NCBI RefSeq assembly: GCF_017309585.1
Contig: NZ_CP071321.1
Span: forward strand, 186,001-250,000
Reading direction: 5' to 3'
Origin: Nitrogeniibacter aestuarii
Lineage (GTDB): Bacteria; Pseudomonadota; Gammaproteobacteria; Burkholderiales; Rhodocyclaceae
Length of the DNA: 64,000 nucleotides
The position numbers and the translations under genes were made by a program. Below the pieces are notes generated by a model. It saw only the letters and a program-made list of their open reading frames with translations, made no database searches and was not told the origin of the DNA. Shown piece by piece: positions 17,300-26,502 of this stretch; the stretch's first letter is position 1, and every line of letters starts with the position of its first letter.

Positions 17300-19348
17300 A
17301 TGACATTCGATTCGCTCTCGCGACCCGCCCGACGCACCGTTTCCGATCTCTCTTCCATGCACACGTACGATGAAAACGCCTTGCGTGCCCAGTTGCTGTC
17401 CACCCATTCCAAGGCCTTCGCCGAAGGTGTGGCCAGCCTGAGTGCGGTGATCCGTCAAGGTGTACCGGTGTCTGCCCGTCTTGTGGCCGACGCGCTGGCG
17501 GTGCGAGTTGGGGATGCTGCGGGTCGCATGGACATCCTCGGGGCGCTGCGCCATGTGCCATCCGACGCGGCTGTCCTCGATCTGGTGGATGCCACCTGGC
17601 GTCAGGCACTGGCCGAGGACGATGACCCCCGGGTCAGAGCGCGCGCAGCAGAGTATCTGGCCGAGTCGCCGCGAAGTGGACGCCTTCCGTTGCTCAATGC
17701 GCTGGGTGGGGACCCCGATCCCGACGTGCGCCTGAGTGCGGCCCGGGCGCTGAGCGTGTTCTCCACGCCTGCCCAGCTTGAGCATCTGATGATGCTGTAC
17801 CGGGAAGAGTCCGACCAGCGTGTGCGCTCGGGGATCATTCCCCTGCTGGCGCAGACACGGGATGAAACCGTACTGCCCATCCTCGCCAAGGCCATCGAGG
17901 ATGAAACACTTCGGCCGGCCGTGCTCGAAGCCCTGCAGGAACACTTCAGTTTCGACGACTTGCTTGCGACTGAAGGCGAGATCGGTGGTGCCAGTCTCGG
18001 CCAGCGGCTGCAGGGTTTCATCGGTTTCGGTCCCGTGGGCTGCGCCAGGCGCCTGGTCGACCGGGTGCGCTCGATCATGAGTGCAGATCCCGAGCCGCGA
18101 CACCGTGCGCTGGCGACCGCATGCATGCATTACTTCGATGTGGCCGCACCCGACGTACTCAGGGCGCTGAACGACGTTGCGCTCGAGGTGCGTCGCGCGG
18201 CACTGGAAGTCCTCACCACCATCGATTGCCCCGGTGCCTCGCCCGTGCTGAAGGCCATGTATGCGCGCGATCGCGGTTTGCGGCGCGAGATCCTGGCCGC
18301 ATTGGGGCAGCAGCGCGAGGCTTCGGTGGTGAGCTTTCTGGGCGAGGCATACCGCAGTTCGCCCGATGACGACGAGGCCCGGCTTGGTGCCATCGAAGGG
18401 CTGGCTGATCTGGGTATGGCCGAGGGCCTCCCGATCCTGGCGCTCGCCATGGGGGACGCGTCCGGCTGGAACCGGAACTCGGCGGCGGCCGGTATCTGGA
18501 AAGTCTTGACCTTTCTCGATCTGCCGCCCGACGTGGACGTCATCTCCACCGTGGTGGAGGCACTGGTGCCCGCCCTGCGCGATGCGCATCCGCACGTGGC
18601 CCACCATGCGGCACGTGCGCTGGGTGTCACCGCCAGCGAGGTCGCGGCGCGCCACCTGATCGAGGCGCTCGCTCGCACGGGAGACGAACTGGCCGGTGAA
18701 ATTTTCCTGTCGCTCGGCGAACTCCAGTCCCGGGCGGCGCTGCCGCAGCTTTTGTCGGTTCGGCCAGGCGTCTCGTTCCGGCTGCTCGAATCGGCGCTCA
18801 CGGCCTTGAGCCGGTATGAAGACCCGGGCTTGCTGCCCGCGTTGATCGAGCGCGTGTCCTGGCCCGCGGCCGGACTGGGGGCCCGAGAGCATCTCATCGA
18901 TCGCATCATGCTCATGGGTGGCCCCGAGGCGCGCAACTGTCTGATCCGCTGTCTGGATGACGATGACGAATTCGTGCGCGAGCGGGCGGCAAGCGCGCTG
19001 GAAGGTTACGAGCATCCGGACGTGATCCGCGCGCTCGCCGCGCGTCTGCAGGATGCGGCAGAGACGGAAGACGTACAGATTGCAGCCGCGCGAAGCCTGT
19101 CGAGCATGCGCGTGACGGGCACACTCGAGGCCCTCAAGCCGTTGCTCGACTCGCCCCTGCCGCGCGTGCGTCGAGGGGCCTTGCTCGCGATCGCAAGCAT
19201 TCCGGGCCCGGCCCGGCTGCGAGCCATCGACCGGGCGCTGGATGATGAAGATGAAAGCGTTCGCGAGACGGCCATCGAAATCGGCGAGATGCTCGCCGAG
19301 GATGAGGATGCGACCTTCTTCCATTGGGGATCGGTGCGATACGAGTGA
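17300..19348 (+). CDS. HEAT-repeat (PBS lyase HEAT-like) scaffold protein
   Basis: The protein is up to 682 residues, built almost entirely of HEAT-like helical pairs from about residue 70 to the end. Recurrent units include DDPRVRARAAEYLAES, DPDVRLSAARALSVFS, DAHPHVAHHAARALG, DDEFVRERAASALEGY and LPRVRRGALLAIASI. Such solenoids mediate protein-protein contacts or, in some phycobilin systems, lyase roles, which are unlikely here. No signal peptide. The start is uncertain: ATG 17300 or ATG 17357 (MHTYDENALRAQ), neither with a good ribosome-binding site. It follows the M23 gene closely and may be co-transcribed. Confidence 0.8.
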   Translation: MTFDSLSRPARRTVSDLSSMHTYDENALRAQLLSTHSKAFAEGVASLSAVIRQGVPVSARLVADALAVRVGDAAGRMDILGALRHVPSDAAVLDLVDATWRQALAEDDDPRVRARAAEYLAESPRSGRLPLLNALGGDPDPDVRLSAARALSVFSTPAQLEHLMMLYREESDQRVRSGIIPLLAQTRDETVLPILAKAIEDETLRPAVLEALQEHFSFDDLLATEGEIGGASLGQRLQGFIGFGPVGCARRLVDRVRSIMSADPEPRHRALATACMHYFDVAAPDVLRALNDVALEVRRAALEVLTTIDCPGASPVLKAMYARDRGLRREILAALGQQREASVVSFLGEAYRSSPDDDEARLGAIEGLADLGMAEGLPILALAMGDASGWNRNSAAAGIWKVLTFLDLPPDVDVISTVVEALVPALRDAHPHVAHHAARALGVTASEVAARHLIEALARTGDELAGEIFLSLGELQSRAALPQLLSVRPGVSFRLLESALTALSRYEDPGLLPALIERVSWPAAGLGAREHLIDRIMLMGGPEARNCLIRCLDDDDEFVRERAASALEGYEHPDVIRALAARLQDAAETEDVQIAAARSLSSMRVTGTLEALKPLLDSPLPRVRRGALLAIASIPGPARLRAIDRALDDEDESVRETAIEIGEMLAEDEDATFFHWGSVRYE

Positions 19349-19385
19349 GTGTGTGGCGCGTCTGACGGCGGCAATCGGAGAATCC

Positions 19386-19979
19386 ATGAAACCTGGTGCG
19401 AGAACATTGTTGTGCGTGACACTGGCTGTGACCTTGAACGCTCAGGCCGGGGTCACGCCGCAAGCACTGTCCGAGGCCGCCATAACGCGTACGCAGCATG
19501 TGGTGAAGTACGACGGCAGCTACCGTTCGATTGCCTACCCCAACGGGGATGTGCCCGCCGGGACCGGCGTGTGCACCGATGTCGTCATCCGCAGTTACCG
19601 CGCCCTGGGCATCGACCTGCAACAGCAGGTGCACGAGGACATGCGGGCCCATTTTTCGCGCTACCCGTCGAAGCGACTCTGGGGGCTGACTCGCACCGAT
19701 ACCAATATCGATCATCGTCGTGTGCCCAATCTTCAGGTGTTCTTCAGCCGGCACGGGCAGGCCTTGCCGAGCTCGCACAACGCGGCGGACTATGCGGCCG
19801 GCGACATCGTTACCTGGATGCTGCCGGGCAACCTGCCCCACATCGGCATCGTGACCGATCAGATCGATCCGGCGAGCGGGACACCGAAAGTGGTGCACAA
19901 CATCGGCGCAGGGCCCCAACTCGACACCGTCCTGTTCGCGTGGCCAGTCACCGGGCACTATCGATACATGCCGAAGTGA
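19386..19979 (+). CDS. DUF1287 family exported protein (NlpC/P60-like fold predicted)
   Basis: The protein has 197 residues with a signal peptide of about 21 residues. The DUF1287 hallmarks are present: YDGSYRSIAYPNGDVP, GVCTDVVIRSYRALGIDLQ with candidate nucleophile Cys63, NIDHRRVPNL, and LPHIGIVTD with candidate catalytic His152. The Cys/His arrangement resembles papain-like NlpC/P60 enzymes, so a periplasmic peptidoglycan or amide hydrolase is plausible (inference). The ATG has GGAG upstream. It lies 37 nt after the HEAT-repeat gene in the same direction. Confidence 0.82.
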   Translation: MKPGARTLLCVTLAVTLNAQAGVTPQALSEAAITRTQHVVKYDGSYRSIAYPNGDVPAGTGVCTDVVIRSYRALGIDLQQQVHEDMRAHFSRYPSKRLWGLTRTDTNIDHRRVPNLQVFFSRHGQALPSSHNAADYAAGDIVTWMLPGNLPHIGIVTDQIDPASGTPKVVHNIGAGPQLDTVLFAWPVTGHYRYMPK

Positions 19980-20206
19980 GCGGCTATCCGGCCGGAGGGC
20001 GACATACCGGCCGGAAAACGCGCTGCACGCAAGACGCTCCACCCCCGCAGATGGTGACCTGATCACGGTGTTTGAAACAAAAGTATGACTTGCGAGGCTG
20101 TTCTGCGAAATCTGCCCGGGCCTTCGGCCGAAGAGGCTGGTAGATTTCCGGGGTATCGCTGACGGAGATCGGCGACATTTCGAGAACAGACAGTGAATCA
20201 ACCCTG

Positions 20207-20785
20207 ATGAGCAACATGCTGAACGTGCGCGAGGCCATCGCCTGCATCAAGGTCGGCGCGCCCGACATGGACGGCGACGCCGCCCTGCATCTGACCGGAG
20301 ACGATGCCCCGGTCCTGACGCCCCTCGGGGCCAACATGAATATCGCCTATCTGGTCGATGATGGTGCTTCGCTCGTCTATGTGCAGGCGCGCCACCTGGA
20401 CCAGCTCGACGGTCGCCGTGACCGCCTGGCCCGGCTTGGCTTGCGCAATCTGATGAAGCTGGCCGGAGAGCGCATGAAAGTGCGCACCTACAACAACATC
20501 TATGCGGTTTTTCTGGATGGCCACTTCGAGGCCAGCCTGACCCTGCTCAACGAGCTCTGGGACGAAACGCTGGCGGGCATGGTCCCCAACGGGCCGATCG
20601 TGGCCATGCCGACCCGCGATGTGCTCGCGTTCTGCGATGCAGAGTCCCGTCAGGGCATTGCCGAATTGCAGGACATGGTCGCGCGCGTGTGGCGCGACGG
20701 CACCCCGGATCACGCCCTCAGTCGCGATCTGTTCTATCGAACCGAACAGCGCTGGAAAACGATGCGATCGGCGAGCATGCGCTAA
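20207..20785 (+). CDS. DUF1444-like cytoplasmic protein
   Basis: The protein has 192 residues with no signal or membrane segment. The block NIYAVFLDGHFEASLTLLNELWD resembles the DUF1444 (YtpQ) signature (I/V)xLDGxxEASLLLxxxLW, and the LTPLGANMNIAYLVDD region fits the same family. Function unknown. It lies between the DUF1287 gene and the chemoreceptor. The 5' gap 19980-20206 holds a CTTCGGCCGAAG palindrome and no gene. Confidence 0.65.
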   Translation: MSNMLNVREAIACIKVGAPDMDGDAALHLTGDDAPVLTPLGANMNIAYLVDDGASLVYVQARHLDQLDGRRDRLARLGLRNLMKLAGERMKVRTYNNIYAVFLDGHFEASLTLLNELWDETLAGMVPNGPIVAMPTRDVLAFCDAESRQGIAELQDMVARVWRDGTPDHALSRDLFYRTEQRWKTMRSASMR

Positions 20786-20877
20786 GGCGCGCAGCGGCCG
20801 CGCTTTCAGCGCGGAATCAGGGTTAATTCGCAGACGCCGGTGCCGATATGTTTCATCGAGACCCTTTGGAAATCACG

Positions 20878-22494
20878 ATGAAACTCACCGTCAAAACGCA
20901 GATGATGACCACCCTTGGTGTGGTGACGAGCTTGCTGGCCTTGCTGCTGCTCATTACTTTCAACATGGCGGGCGAGGCGGAGCGCCAGACGCAACTGCAG
21001 GCAGAGCACGCTCAGGCGGCCGACGCCGTTCAGGAATTCCGCTATCGGGTCGCACAGGTACAGCAGTTCCTTACCGATGTGAGCGCTACAGGCGACGAAG
21101 CGGGGTATCAGGAATCGTCGGAACACTACGCCGCCGGACTCGCTGCCCTGGGCGCGCTCGAAACGGCGCGGCCGGCCTTGGCTGCCTCAATCACTGACGT
21201 CCGTCGTCGATTTGCCAGTTTTGATGAGGTCGGGCGTCAGATGGCAGCGGCCTATGTGTCTCAAGGGCGCGAAGCCGGCAATACGTTGATGAAGATGCCG
21301 GACTCCGGTTTCGACGCCCGCGCGAGCGCTCTGGTTGAAGCGATGAGCCCCCTCATCGAGAGCATCGAACGTGATCGCAAGAACGCCCGGCAGCTCTTCG
21401 CTGACGAGGTTCACCTCGGCGCAATGGCTGTTCTGGCGCTTGAACTGGTGATTCTGGCAGCGGCCGGGGGCATGCTCTGGCATCTGGCCGTGCGGGTCTT
21501 CCGTAATCTCGGCGGAGAGCCCGAGGCCGCACGCGAGATCGCCGACCGTATTGCCAATGGTGATCTGAGCCAAGATCTGTCCAACGATCGTGCCCCGGCG
21601 GGTTCCCTGATGGCTTCCATGGCCCGGATGCAGGCGCGCCTGCGTGATTTTGTGGGGACCACGAATCAGGCCATCCAGAACGTGAATGACGTGTCTACAT
21701 CGCTTTCGGCGGCGGGGTCGCACCTGAAGGGCTCAGCCCACGATGCCAGTGGCGCCACGTCGGCCATGGCAGCGACGGTGTCGCAGCTGGCCGGCAACCT
21801 GGAGGAAATTGCGACCAATGCCAATGGGGCGCGGGACACCAGTGAAAGCTCCGGCCGTCTGGCAGATGAAGGCAGAAATCTCATGAGCCATACTGCGGCC
21901 GACATGGGGCGAATCGAGCAGGCCACCAACGAAGCTGCCCAAGGGCTGGCACGACTGGGACAGGCGTCTGACAGCATCAGCCGGGTCATCGACATGATTC
22001 GCGAGGTGGCCGACCAGACCAACTTGTTGGCATTGAATGCGGCCATCGAAGCAGCACGAGCCGGCGAATCGGGGCGCGGCTTTGCGGTGGTGGCGGACGA
22101 AGTGCGCAAGCTTGCCGAACGCACCGCATCGTCCACCAACGAAATCCAGGCCTTGGTGAGCGAAGTACGGGGGACCTCGGAGGCGGCCATTGCCACCATC
22201 GGTGACGTGGTCGGTCGCGTCAACGAAGGCGCCGGTCGCGCGCGCGCAGCGGACGAAACCATGGCGAGTATTCACGCGCAAACCCAGCAGGTGGTACGTA
22301 TGGTGACGAGCATCAGCCAGTCACTGGGTGAGCAGGAGGTTGCCCATACCGATCTGGTGCGTCGTATGAGCGCACTGGCGGGCAACTCGGAGCTCAACAG
22401 TGAAGCCGCGGGTGATCTGGCGAATCATGCCGCTCGCATGCAGAGTCTGTCGCTCGAGCTCAAGCAAACGGTCGCGTGGATGCACGTACGTTGA
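20878..22494 (+). CDS. Methyl-accepting chemotaxis protein
   Basis: The protein has 538 residues. TM1 is about 12-34, then a helical periplasmic sensor of about 150 residues, TM2 about 182-205, HAMP about 206-258 (NLGGEPEAAREIADRIANGDLS), and the cytoplasmic signalling domain. The highly conserved hairpin tip IREVADQTNLLALNAAIEAA starts near residue 371, followed by ESGRGFAVVADEVRKLAERT. It senses an unknown ligand and signals through CheA/CheW. The ATG at 20878 is chosen because TM1 begins directly after it. Monocistronic. Confidence 0.95.
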   Translation: MKLTVKTQMMTTLGVVTSLLALLLLITFNMAGEAERQTQLQAEHAQAADAVQEFRYRVAQVQQFLTDVSATGDEAGYQESSEHYAAGLAALGALETARPALAASITDVRRRFASFDEVGRQMAAAYVSQGREAGNTLMKMPDSGFDARASALVEAMSPLIESIERDRKNARQLFADEVHLGAMAVLALELVILAAAGGMLWHLAVRVFRNLGGEPEAAREIADRIANGDLSQDLSNDRAPAGSLMASMARMQARLRDFVGTTNQAIQNVNDVSTSLSAAGSHLKGSAHDASGATSAMAATVSQLAGNLEEIATNANGARDTSESSGRLADEGRNLMSHTAADMGRIEQATNEAAQGLARLGQASDSISRVIDMIREVADQTNLLALNAAIEAARAGESGRGFAVVADEVRKLAERTASSTNEIQALVSEVRGTSEAAIATIGDVVGRVNEGAGRARAADETMASIHAQTQQVVRMVTSISQSLGEQEVAHTDLVRRMSALAGNSELNSEAAGDLANHAARMQSLSLELKQTVAWMHVR

Positions 22495-22826
22495 GGTACA
22501 GACCCGATGGGGCAGCCGCGCCCAGCGCGTCAGTTGCGGGGTGATCGACAGGTTTTCCCGACCTCGCCGTCAGGCGTCATCACCGAGCCCCAGGCTGCGC
22601 CGAGCCGCCACGCAGCCCGCACGGCCCAGACTGCCAGGACGGCCGCAAGTGCTTCAGGGTGAAGGCCGGTATCGTCCGGTGAAGTAACGTTGCCGGGCGG
22701 TAGGGGGCGATTTGCCTGTTTGCGCTTGAGTCGGTTGCGGCGCAAGCAACATGCCGGCAAGCCCTTGCAAATCCAGATCTTGATCTGTCAAGCCACAAAC
22801 GCGCCGGGCGGCCGGCGGGCTGCCCG
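22495..22826. other. Gene-free interval between the chemoreceptor and mscS
   Basis: The two genes converge here. No reading frame with convincing composition or start was found, and no clear T-tailed terminator. Nothing else is recognised. Confidence 0.45.
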
Positions 22827-23948
22827 TCAGGCCTGCGCGCTCGCCTGCGCGTGGATGGCGTTCGCGGACTCGGGATCAGCCGGAGACACTGACGCATGGA
22901 GCACCGGTGTCGACAGATCGATGCCATGCGCGCGCGCCCCGGCGATGAGTGCGGCCAGCACACGTTGCCGGGTGCTGAGTACCCGTCGTACGTCCTTGGT
23001 GTAGTAGAACACCGTCCACTCCACCGCGAAGTCGCCGGCGTCCGTGGCGCGCAGCTCCGGCGGGGCCTTGTGCTCCACGGGCAGATCCTTGTCCGCAGCC
23101 AGTTCGGTGAAGACCGCATCCACATAGGCCTGCATCGCTTCCTGCGGGGTGTCGTAGCCCACCTTCAGCTTGATCGCCTCACGCAGGCCCTTGGCCGACG
23201 CGAACTTCGACAGGTTGTGGATGGTGGTGCCGCGCAAGGTGGCATTGCTGATCATGGTGCGGTGGTTGTTGGCCAGGTTCAGCAGTTCGGAATGGAATAT
23301 CTTGGTCTTGAACACGGTGGCCACCGTCGGGTCGGTTTCGCCCAGCTCGATCACGTCGCCTTCCTCGACCAGTCGGCTGTTGAGAATCACCAGCCCGCTG
23401 ATGATGTCCGGCGCCCAGGCGCCCTGGGTGAGGGCCAGAATCACACCGAAGAAGCCGATTACGCCACCCGCCTCGAGCAGGCTGTGAAAGCCCATGATCT
23501 GCACTTCGGCAATGAGCACCACCACGAACAGCAGAATGCTCGAGAGCAACCCGAGCAGGCGGGTGTTGTAGGTCTCGACCCAGACCGTGTTGCCGTTGAC
23601 CTCCCGCTTCTTGCCGAAGCGCCGCTTGATGAGAAAGTTGGCCAGGTGGGCCGTGAGATACCCCAGGAACGCCACCAGCACCGCGGCCAGCAGTCGTGTC
23701 ATCCACGAATGCGACGCCACCGGCAGCACCAGCGCATTGAACACCACCAGCATCAGCACCAGCACGTTGGCGGCGCGAAAGTAATGCAGCTTGCTGGCAA
23801 AGCCCTCGTCAGACACCGGCTTGTTGCTCAAGCGGGCGAGGATGGGCCGCGAGAAGACGAGAAGCAGGATGTTGGCGACGATCAACCCCAGCTCGATGCT
23901 GGAGAAGGCGTCTGCCAGCGGGGGCAGGGAGAAGCCGAGAACGTTCAT
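22827..23948 (-). CDS. MscS-family mechanosensitive channel
   Basis: The protein has 373 residues. Hydrophobic helices lie at about 14-32, 58-80, 86-106 and 128-150. A pore helix with small residues follows (SLLEAGGVIGFFGVILALTQGAWAP), then the MscS beta domain with ISGLVILNSRLVEEGDVI and the alpha/beta C-terminal domain. It releases osmolytes on hypo-osmotic shock. The start ATG 23948 is preferred over upstream GTG codons because the first helix follows it. The C-terminus is Ala/Ser-rich (ANAIHAQASAQA). Larger MscS variants of this kind are common in Proteobacteria. Confidence 0.9.
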   Translation of the reverse strand: MNVLGFSLPPLADAFSSIELGLIVANILLLVFSRPILARLSNKPVSDEGFASKLHYFRAANVLVLMLVVFNALVLPVASHSWMTRLLAAVLVAFLGYLTAHLANFLIKRRFGKKREVNGNTVWVETYNTRLLGLLSSILLFVVVLIAEVQIMGFHSLLEAGGVIGFFGVILALTQGAWAPDIISGLVILNSRLVEEGDVIELGETDPTVATVFKTKIFHSELLNLANNHRTMISNATLRGTTIHNLSKFASAKGLREAIKLKVGYDTPQEAMQAYVDAVFTELAADKDLPVEHKAPPELRATDAGDFAVEWTVFYYTKDVRRVLSTRQRVLAALIAGARAHGIDLSTPVLHASVSPADPESANAIHAQASAQA

Positions 23949-24123
23949 GACAGGTGGGGGCGACACGTTGGACCGGCCGTCATGCTCGCACACTCCGGGC
24001 GCTGCCGGGCACCTAGGACGATGTTTCCATTGCCGATGGCATGAATTCGTGATGTTCTATGCCGGCGCGATGTGCAGCCTGCCCATCGCCATGCCCTTGT
24101 CGCCGGTTCAACAGGAGTTTTTC

Positions 24124-24822
24124 ATGATCTCACGCCCCTTCCGCTTCAACACCCTGCGGGCCGCGCTGGCCGCGTCCGCCTTGCTGACCCTCAGCATGCC
24201 CGCCTCGGCACTTGACACGTATTTTCTGAACATCGATTCGATCAAGGGCGGCAGCGTGATCGAAGGCCACGAGGAGGCGATCGACATCCAGTCTTTCAAC
24301 TGGGGTGTGTCGGTCAGCGCTGACGGGGCCGGCGGACGCACCACCGCGCGCCCGGTCTTCAGCGATTTCCTGTGGACTCAGACGGCGGACGTCTCCACCC
24401 CCATGCTGTTCCAGGCGGTCTCCGCAGGCAGGGCTCTGCCCAAGGCCACCTTCGAAGCGGTACGCACGCTCGGCGGCGGGCTTGAGACCTACTTCCAGAT
24501 GGAATTCGACAAGGTGATCATCACCTCCATGTCCCTCGGCGGCAGTTCCGGCGGCGCGGTCAGTGTGGTGGGCAGTTTCGCCTATCAGGCCGTCACCATG
24601 ACCTACTGGGGCATGGACCCGAGGACCGGGGCGACGGGGACGCCGGTGAGCGCCACCTACAACCTGGAAACCGGCCAGGGCGATCTGGCGGCGTTGTCGG
24701 GCATCTATTCGGCCGCCCTGATCGGCGCGCCCGTGGTGGCAGTGCCGGAGCCGCAGACCTACGCCATGCTGCTGGCCGGTCTCGGGCTGGTGTCCCTGGT
24801 GGCGCGGCGGCGGAAGCGCTGA
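24124..24822 (+). CDS. Hcp-like domain protein with PEP-CTERM anchor
   Basis: The protein has 232 residues. A Sec signal peptide (to about 30, MPASA) is followed by a body resembling type VI tube protein Hcp: TYFLNIDSIKGGSVIEGHEE, IDIQSFNWGV, MEFDKVIITSMSLGGSSGG and YQAVTMTYW. A PEP-CTERM tail VPEPQTYAMLLAGLGLVSLV then ends RRRKR. Cytoplasmic Hcp forms hexameric rings. Here the fold is exported and sorted by exosortase, so it is probably a surface protein rather than a T6SS tube. The ATG has CAGGAG upstream. Monocistronic. Confidence 0.85.
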   Translation: MISRPFRFNTLRAALAASALLTLSMPASALDTYFLNIDSIKGGSVIEGHEEAIDIQSFNWGVSVSADGAGGRTTARPVFSDFLWTQTADVSTPMLFQAVSAGRALPKATFEAVRTLGGGLETYFQMEFDKVIITSMSLGGSSGGAVSVVGSFAYQAVTMTYWGMDPRTGATGTPVSATYNLETGQGDLAALSGIYSAALIGAPVVAVPEPQTYAMLLAGLGLVSLVARRRKR

Positions 24823-24919
24823 GCGCATTGTGACAACGCCCGGCCGGAGCCGGGCGCATTCTAGGGTGCCGAACATGATGGTCAATCCGGCATGGCGATT
24901 GCCTCGTGTGCCGGGGCGT

Positions 24920-25519
24920 TTAGCCGGGCAGTGCGTCCGCGGTCGGGACGACGCGGGCAAACAGATCGCCGAGCGCGGCGAGGCTTGCCTGCTGCAGGAG
25001 TGCCGCCGGCACGGTCTGGCCGTCCGGCCCCGGCAGGTCGCGGGTCGCGGTGGCCGTGGCAACGACGATCGGGTTCAGCCCGAGATTGAAGGCGCCGCGG
25101 GCCGTCGAGTTGATGCACATGTGGGTCATGAAACCCACGATGATCACGTCCTTGCGGCCGATTTCGGCAATGTGTTTCTCGAGGTCGGTACCGATGAACG
25201 CGTTGGGCAGATGCTTGACGATGACCGGTTCGCCTGCTCCGGGCGCCACGGGGTCGGCAATGGCGCCGATGCGCTCGCGGATATCGTAGGGGCTGCCGGG
25301 GCCGGCATCGTGCTGGATGTGGAACACCGGGCAGTCCAGGGCGCGGGCACGCTGGAGCACATGGGCCGCTTCGGCCAGCGCGTCCTCGACGCCCGCCAGC
25401 TGCATCAGGCCTTCGCGGTAGGTTTGCTGACAGTCCACCAGAACGAGGGCGCAATCGCCCAGGGCAGGGATGGCGTCGGGCAGGCCGGCAACGTTGCGAA
25501 GGGTGGTGAGCTTGGTCAT
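24920..25519 (-). CDS. Isochorismatase-like cysteine hydrolase
   Basis: The protein has 199 residues. The catalytic triad of the family is visible: Asp in ALVLVDCQQTY, Lys in IVKHLPNAF, and nucleophile Cys in FMTHMCINSTARGA. Members hydrolyse amides or enol ethers (nicotinamidase, N-carbamoyl amidases, isochorismatase); substrate unknown here. It is divergent from a LysR-type regulator with a 62-bp gap, the common regulator/target arrangement. Confidence 0.9.
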   Translation of the reverse strand: MTKLTTLRNVAGLPDAIPALGDCALVLVDCQQTYREGLMQLAGVEDALAEAAHVLQRARALDCPVFHIQHDAGPGSPYDIRERIGAIADPVAPGAGEPVIVKHLPNAFIGTDLEKHIAEIGRKDVIIVGFMTHMCINSTARGAFNLGLNPIVVATATATRDLPGPDGQTVPAALLQQASLAALGDLFARVVPTADALPG

Positions 25520-25581
25520 GATGTGTTCCCTGATTTCAGAATGTGGTGTGACACACCCTAACGCGTGAGGATGTGATTTCG

Positions 25582-26502
25582 ATGGGCATCCATGCAGGAC
25601 AGCCCGGCAGCGATGCAGCCTGTTTCGACTGGAACGAAGTGCGCTTCGTGCTCGCCATCGCGCGCGCCGGCTCGATGGTCGACGCCAGTACCGTGCTCGG
25701 GGTCGATCAGACCACGGTGTCCCGACGCCTGCGCGGCCTGGAGCAGGCGCTGGGCACGCCGCTGTTCGAACGCCATCGTGGCCGCATGCGTCCGACCGGC
25801 GCCGGCCTGCAGGTGATCGAGCACGGTTCGCGCATCGAGCGTGAGATGGTCGCGATCCACCACGTGGTGGCAGACACCGATGCCCAGGTGCGCGGCGTGA
25901 CCCGGGTGACTGCCGTCGACACGCTGGTGACCCATTACCTGTCTGGCCTGGTGGGGCCGGCCCGATGCGCCCTGCCGACGCTCTCCATCGAACTCATCGC
26001 CACCAATCACAATCTCGACCTTGCCCGGCGAGAGGCCGACATTGCCATCCGCCTGGCCCGTCCGACCGAGGGTGATCTGGTGGCGCGGCGTCTGGGCGAA
26101 CTGGGCATGGGCGTTTTCGGCCGTGCCGACCGCGTGGGCGACAGCCTCTGCTTCGATCCCGAGGTCCCCTGGCTGACCTACGACCGGGACATGATGTCGC
26201 TGCCCGAGATGGCCTGGCTGGCGCAGCGCATCCGGCCGTCGGCGGTGGTCTTCCGCAGCAACTGCATCGACGCCCTCGCGCGAGCCGCTGTGGATGGTGT
26301 GGGTCTGGCCGTGCTGCCCCGTGTGGTCGGCGCCGCGCATCCGGCCTTGCGCTGCATGCCCTTCGCCGTGCCCGGTCGTGACATCTGGATGGTCATCGCA
26401 CGCGAATTGCGCGACTTGCCTCGCGTGCGCGTTCTGGCCGACTGGCTGGTCCAGCGTTTCGCGGCGGACGACCTGTGGCTTCGCGACGGGCTGAGACGAT
26501 GA
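25582..26502 (+). CDS. LysR-type transcriptional regulator
   Basis: The protein has 306 residues. An N-terminal winged HTH (FDWNEVRFVLAIARAGSMVDASTVLGVDQTTVSRRLRGLEQ style) runs from about 15 to 75. A periplasmic-binding-like effector domain follows, with ADIAIRLARP. It probably controls the divergent isochorismatase gene. It uses ATG 25582 with GTGAGG upstream. Its stop overlaps the next start as ATGA. Confidence 0.92.
   Translation: MGIHAGQPGSDAACFDWNEVRFVLAIARAGSMVDASTVLGVDQTTVSRRLRGLEQALGTPLFERHRGRMRPTGAGLQVIEHGSRIEREMVAIHHVVADTDAQVRGVTRVTAVDTLVTHYLSGLVGPARCALPTLSIELIATNHNLDLARREADIAIRLARPTEGDLVARRLGELGMGVFGRADRVGDSLCFDPEVPWLTYDRDMMSLPEMAWLAQRIRPSAVVFRSNCIDALARAAVDGVGLAVLPRVVGAAHPALRCMPFAVPGRDIWMVIARELRDLPRVRVLADWLVQRFAADDLWLRDGLRR

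Noticed and set aside
17279..19387. 702-codon minus-strand frame opposite the HEAT-repeat gene
   Set aside because: Antisense shadow; no domain, and the HEAT repeats on the plus strand explain the codon pattern.
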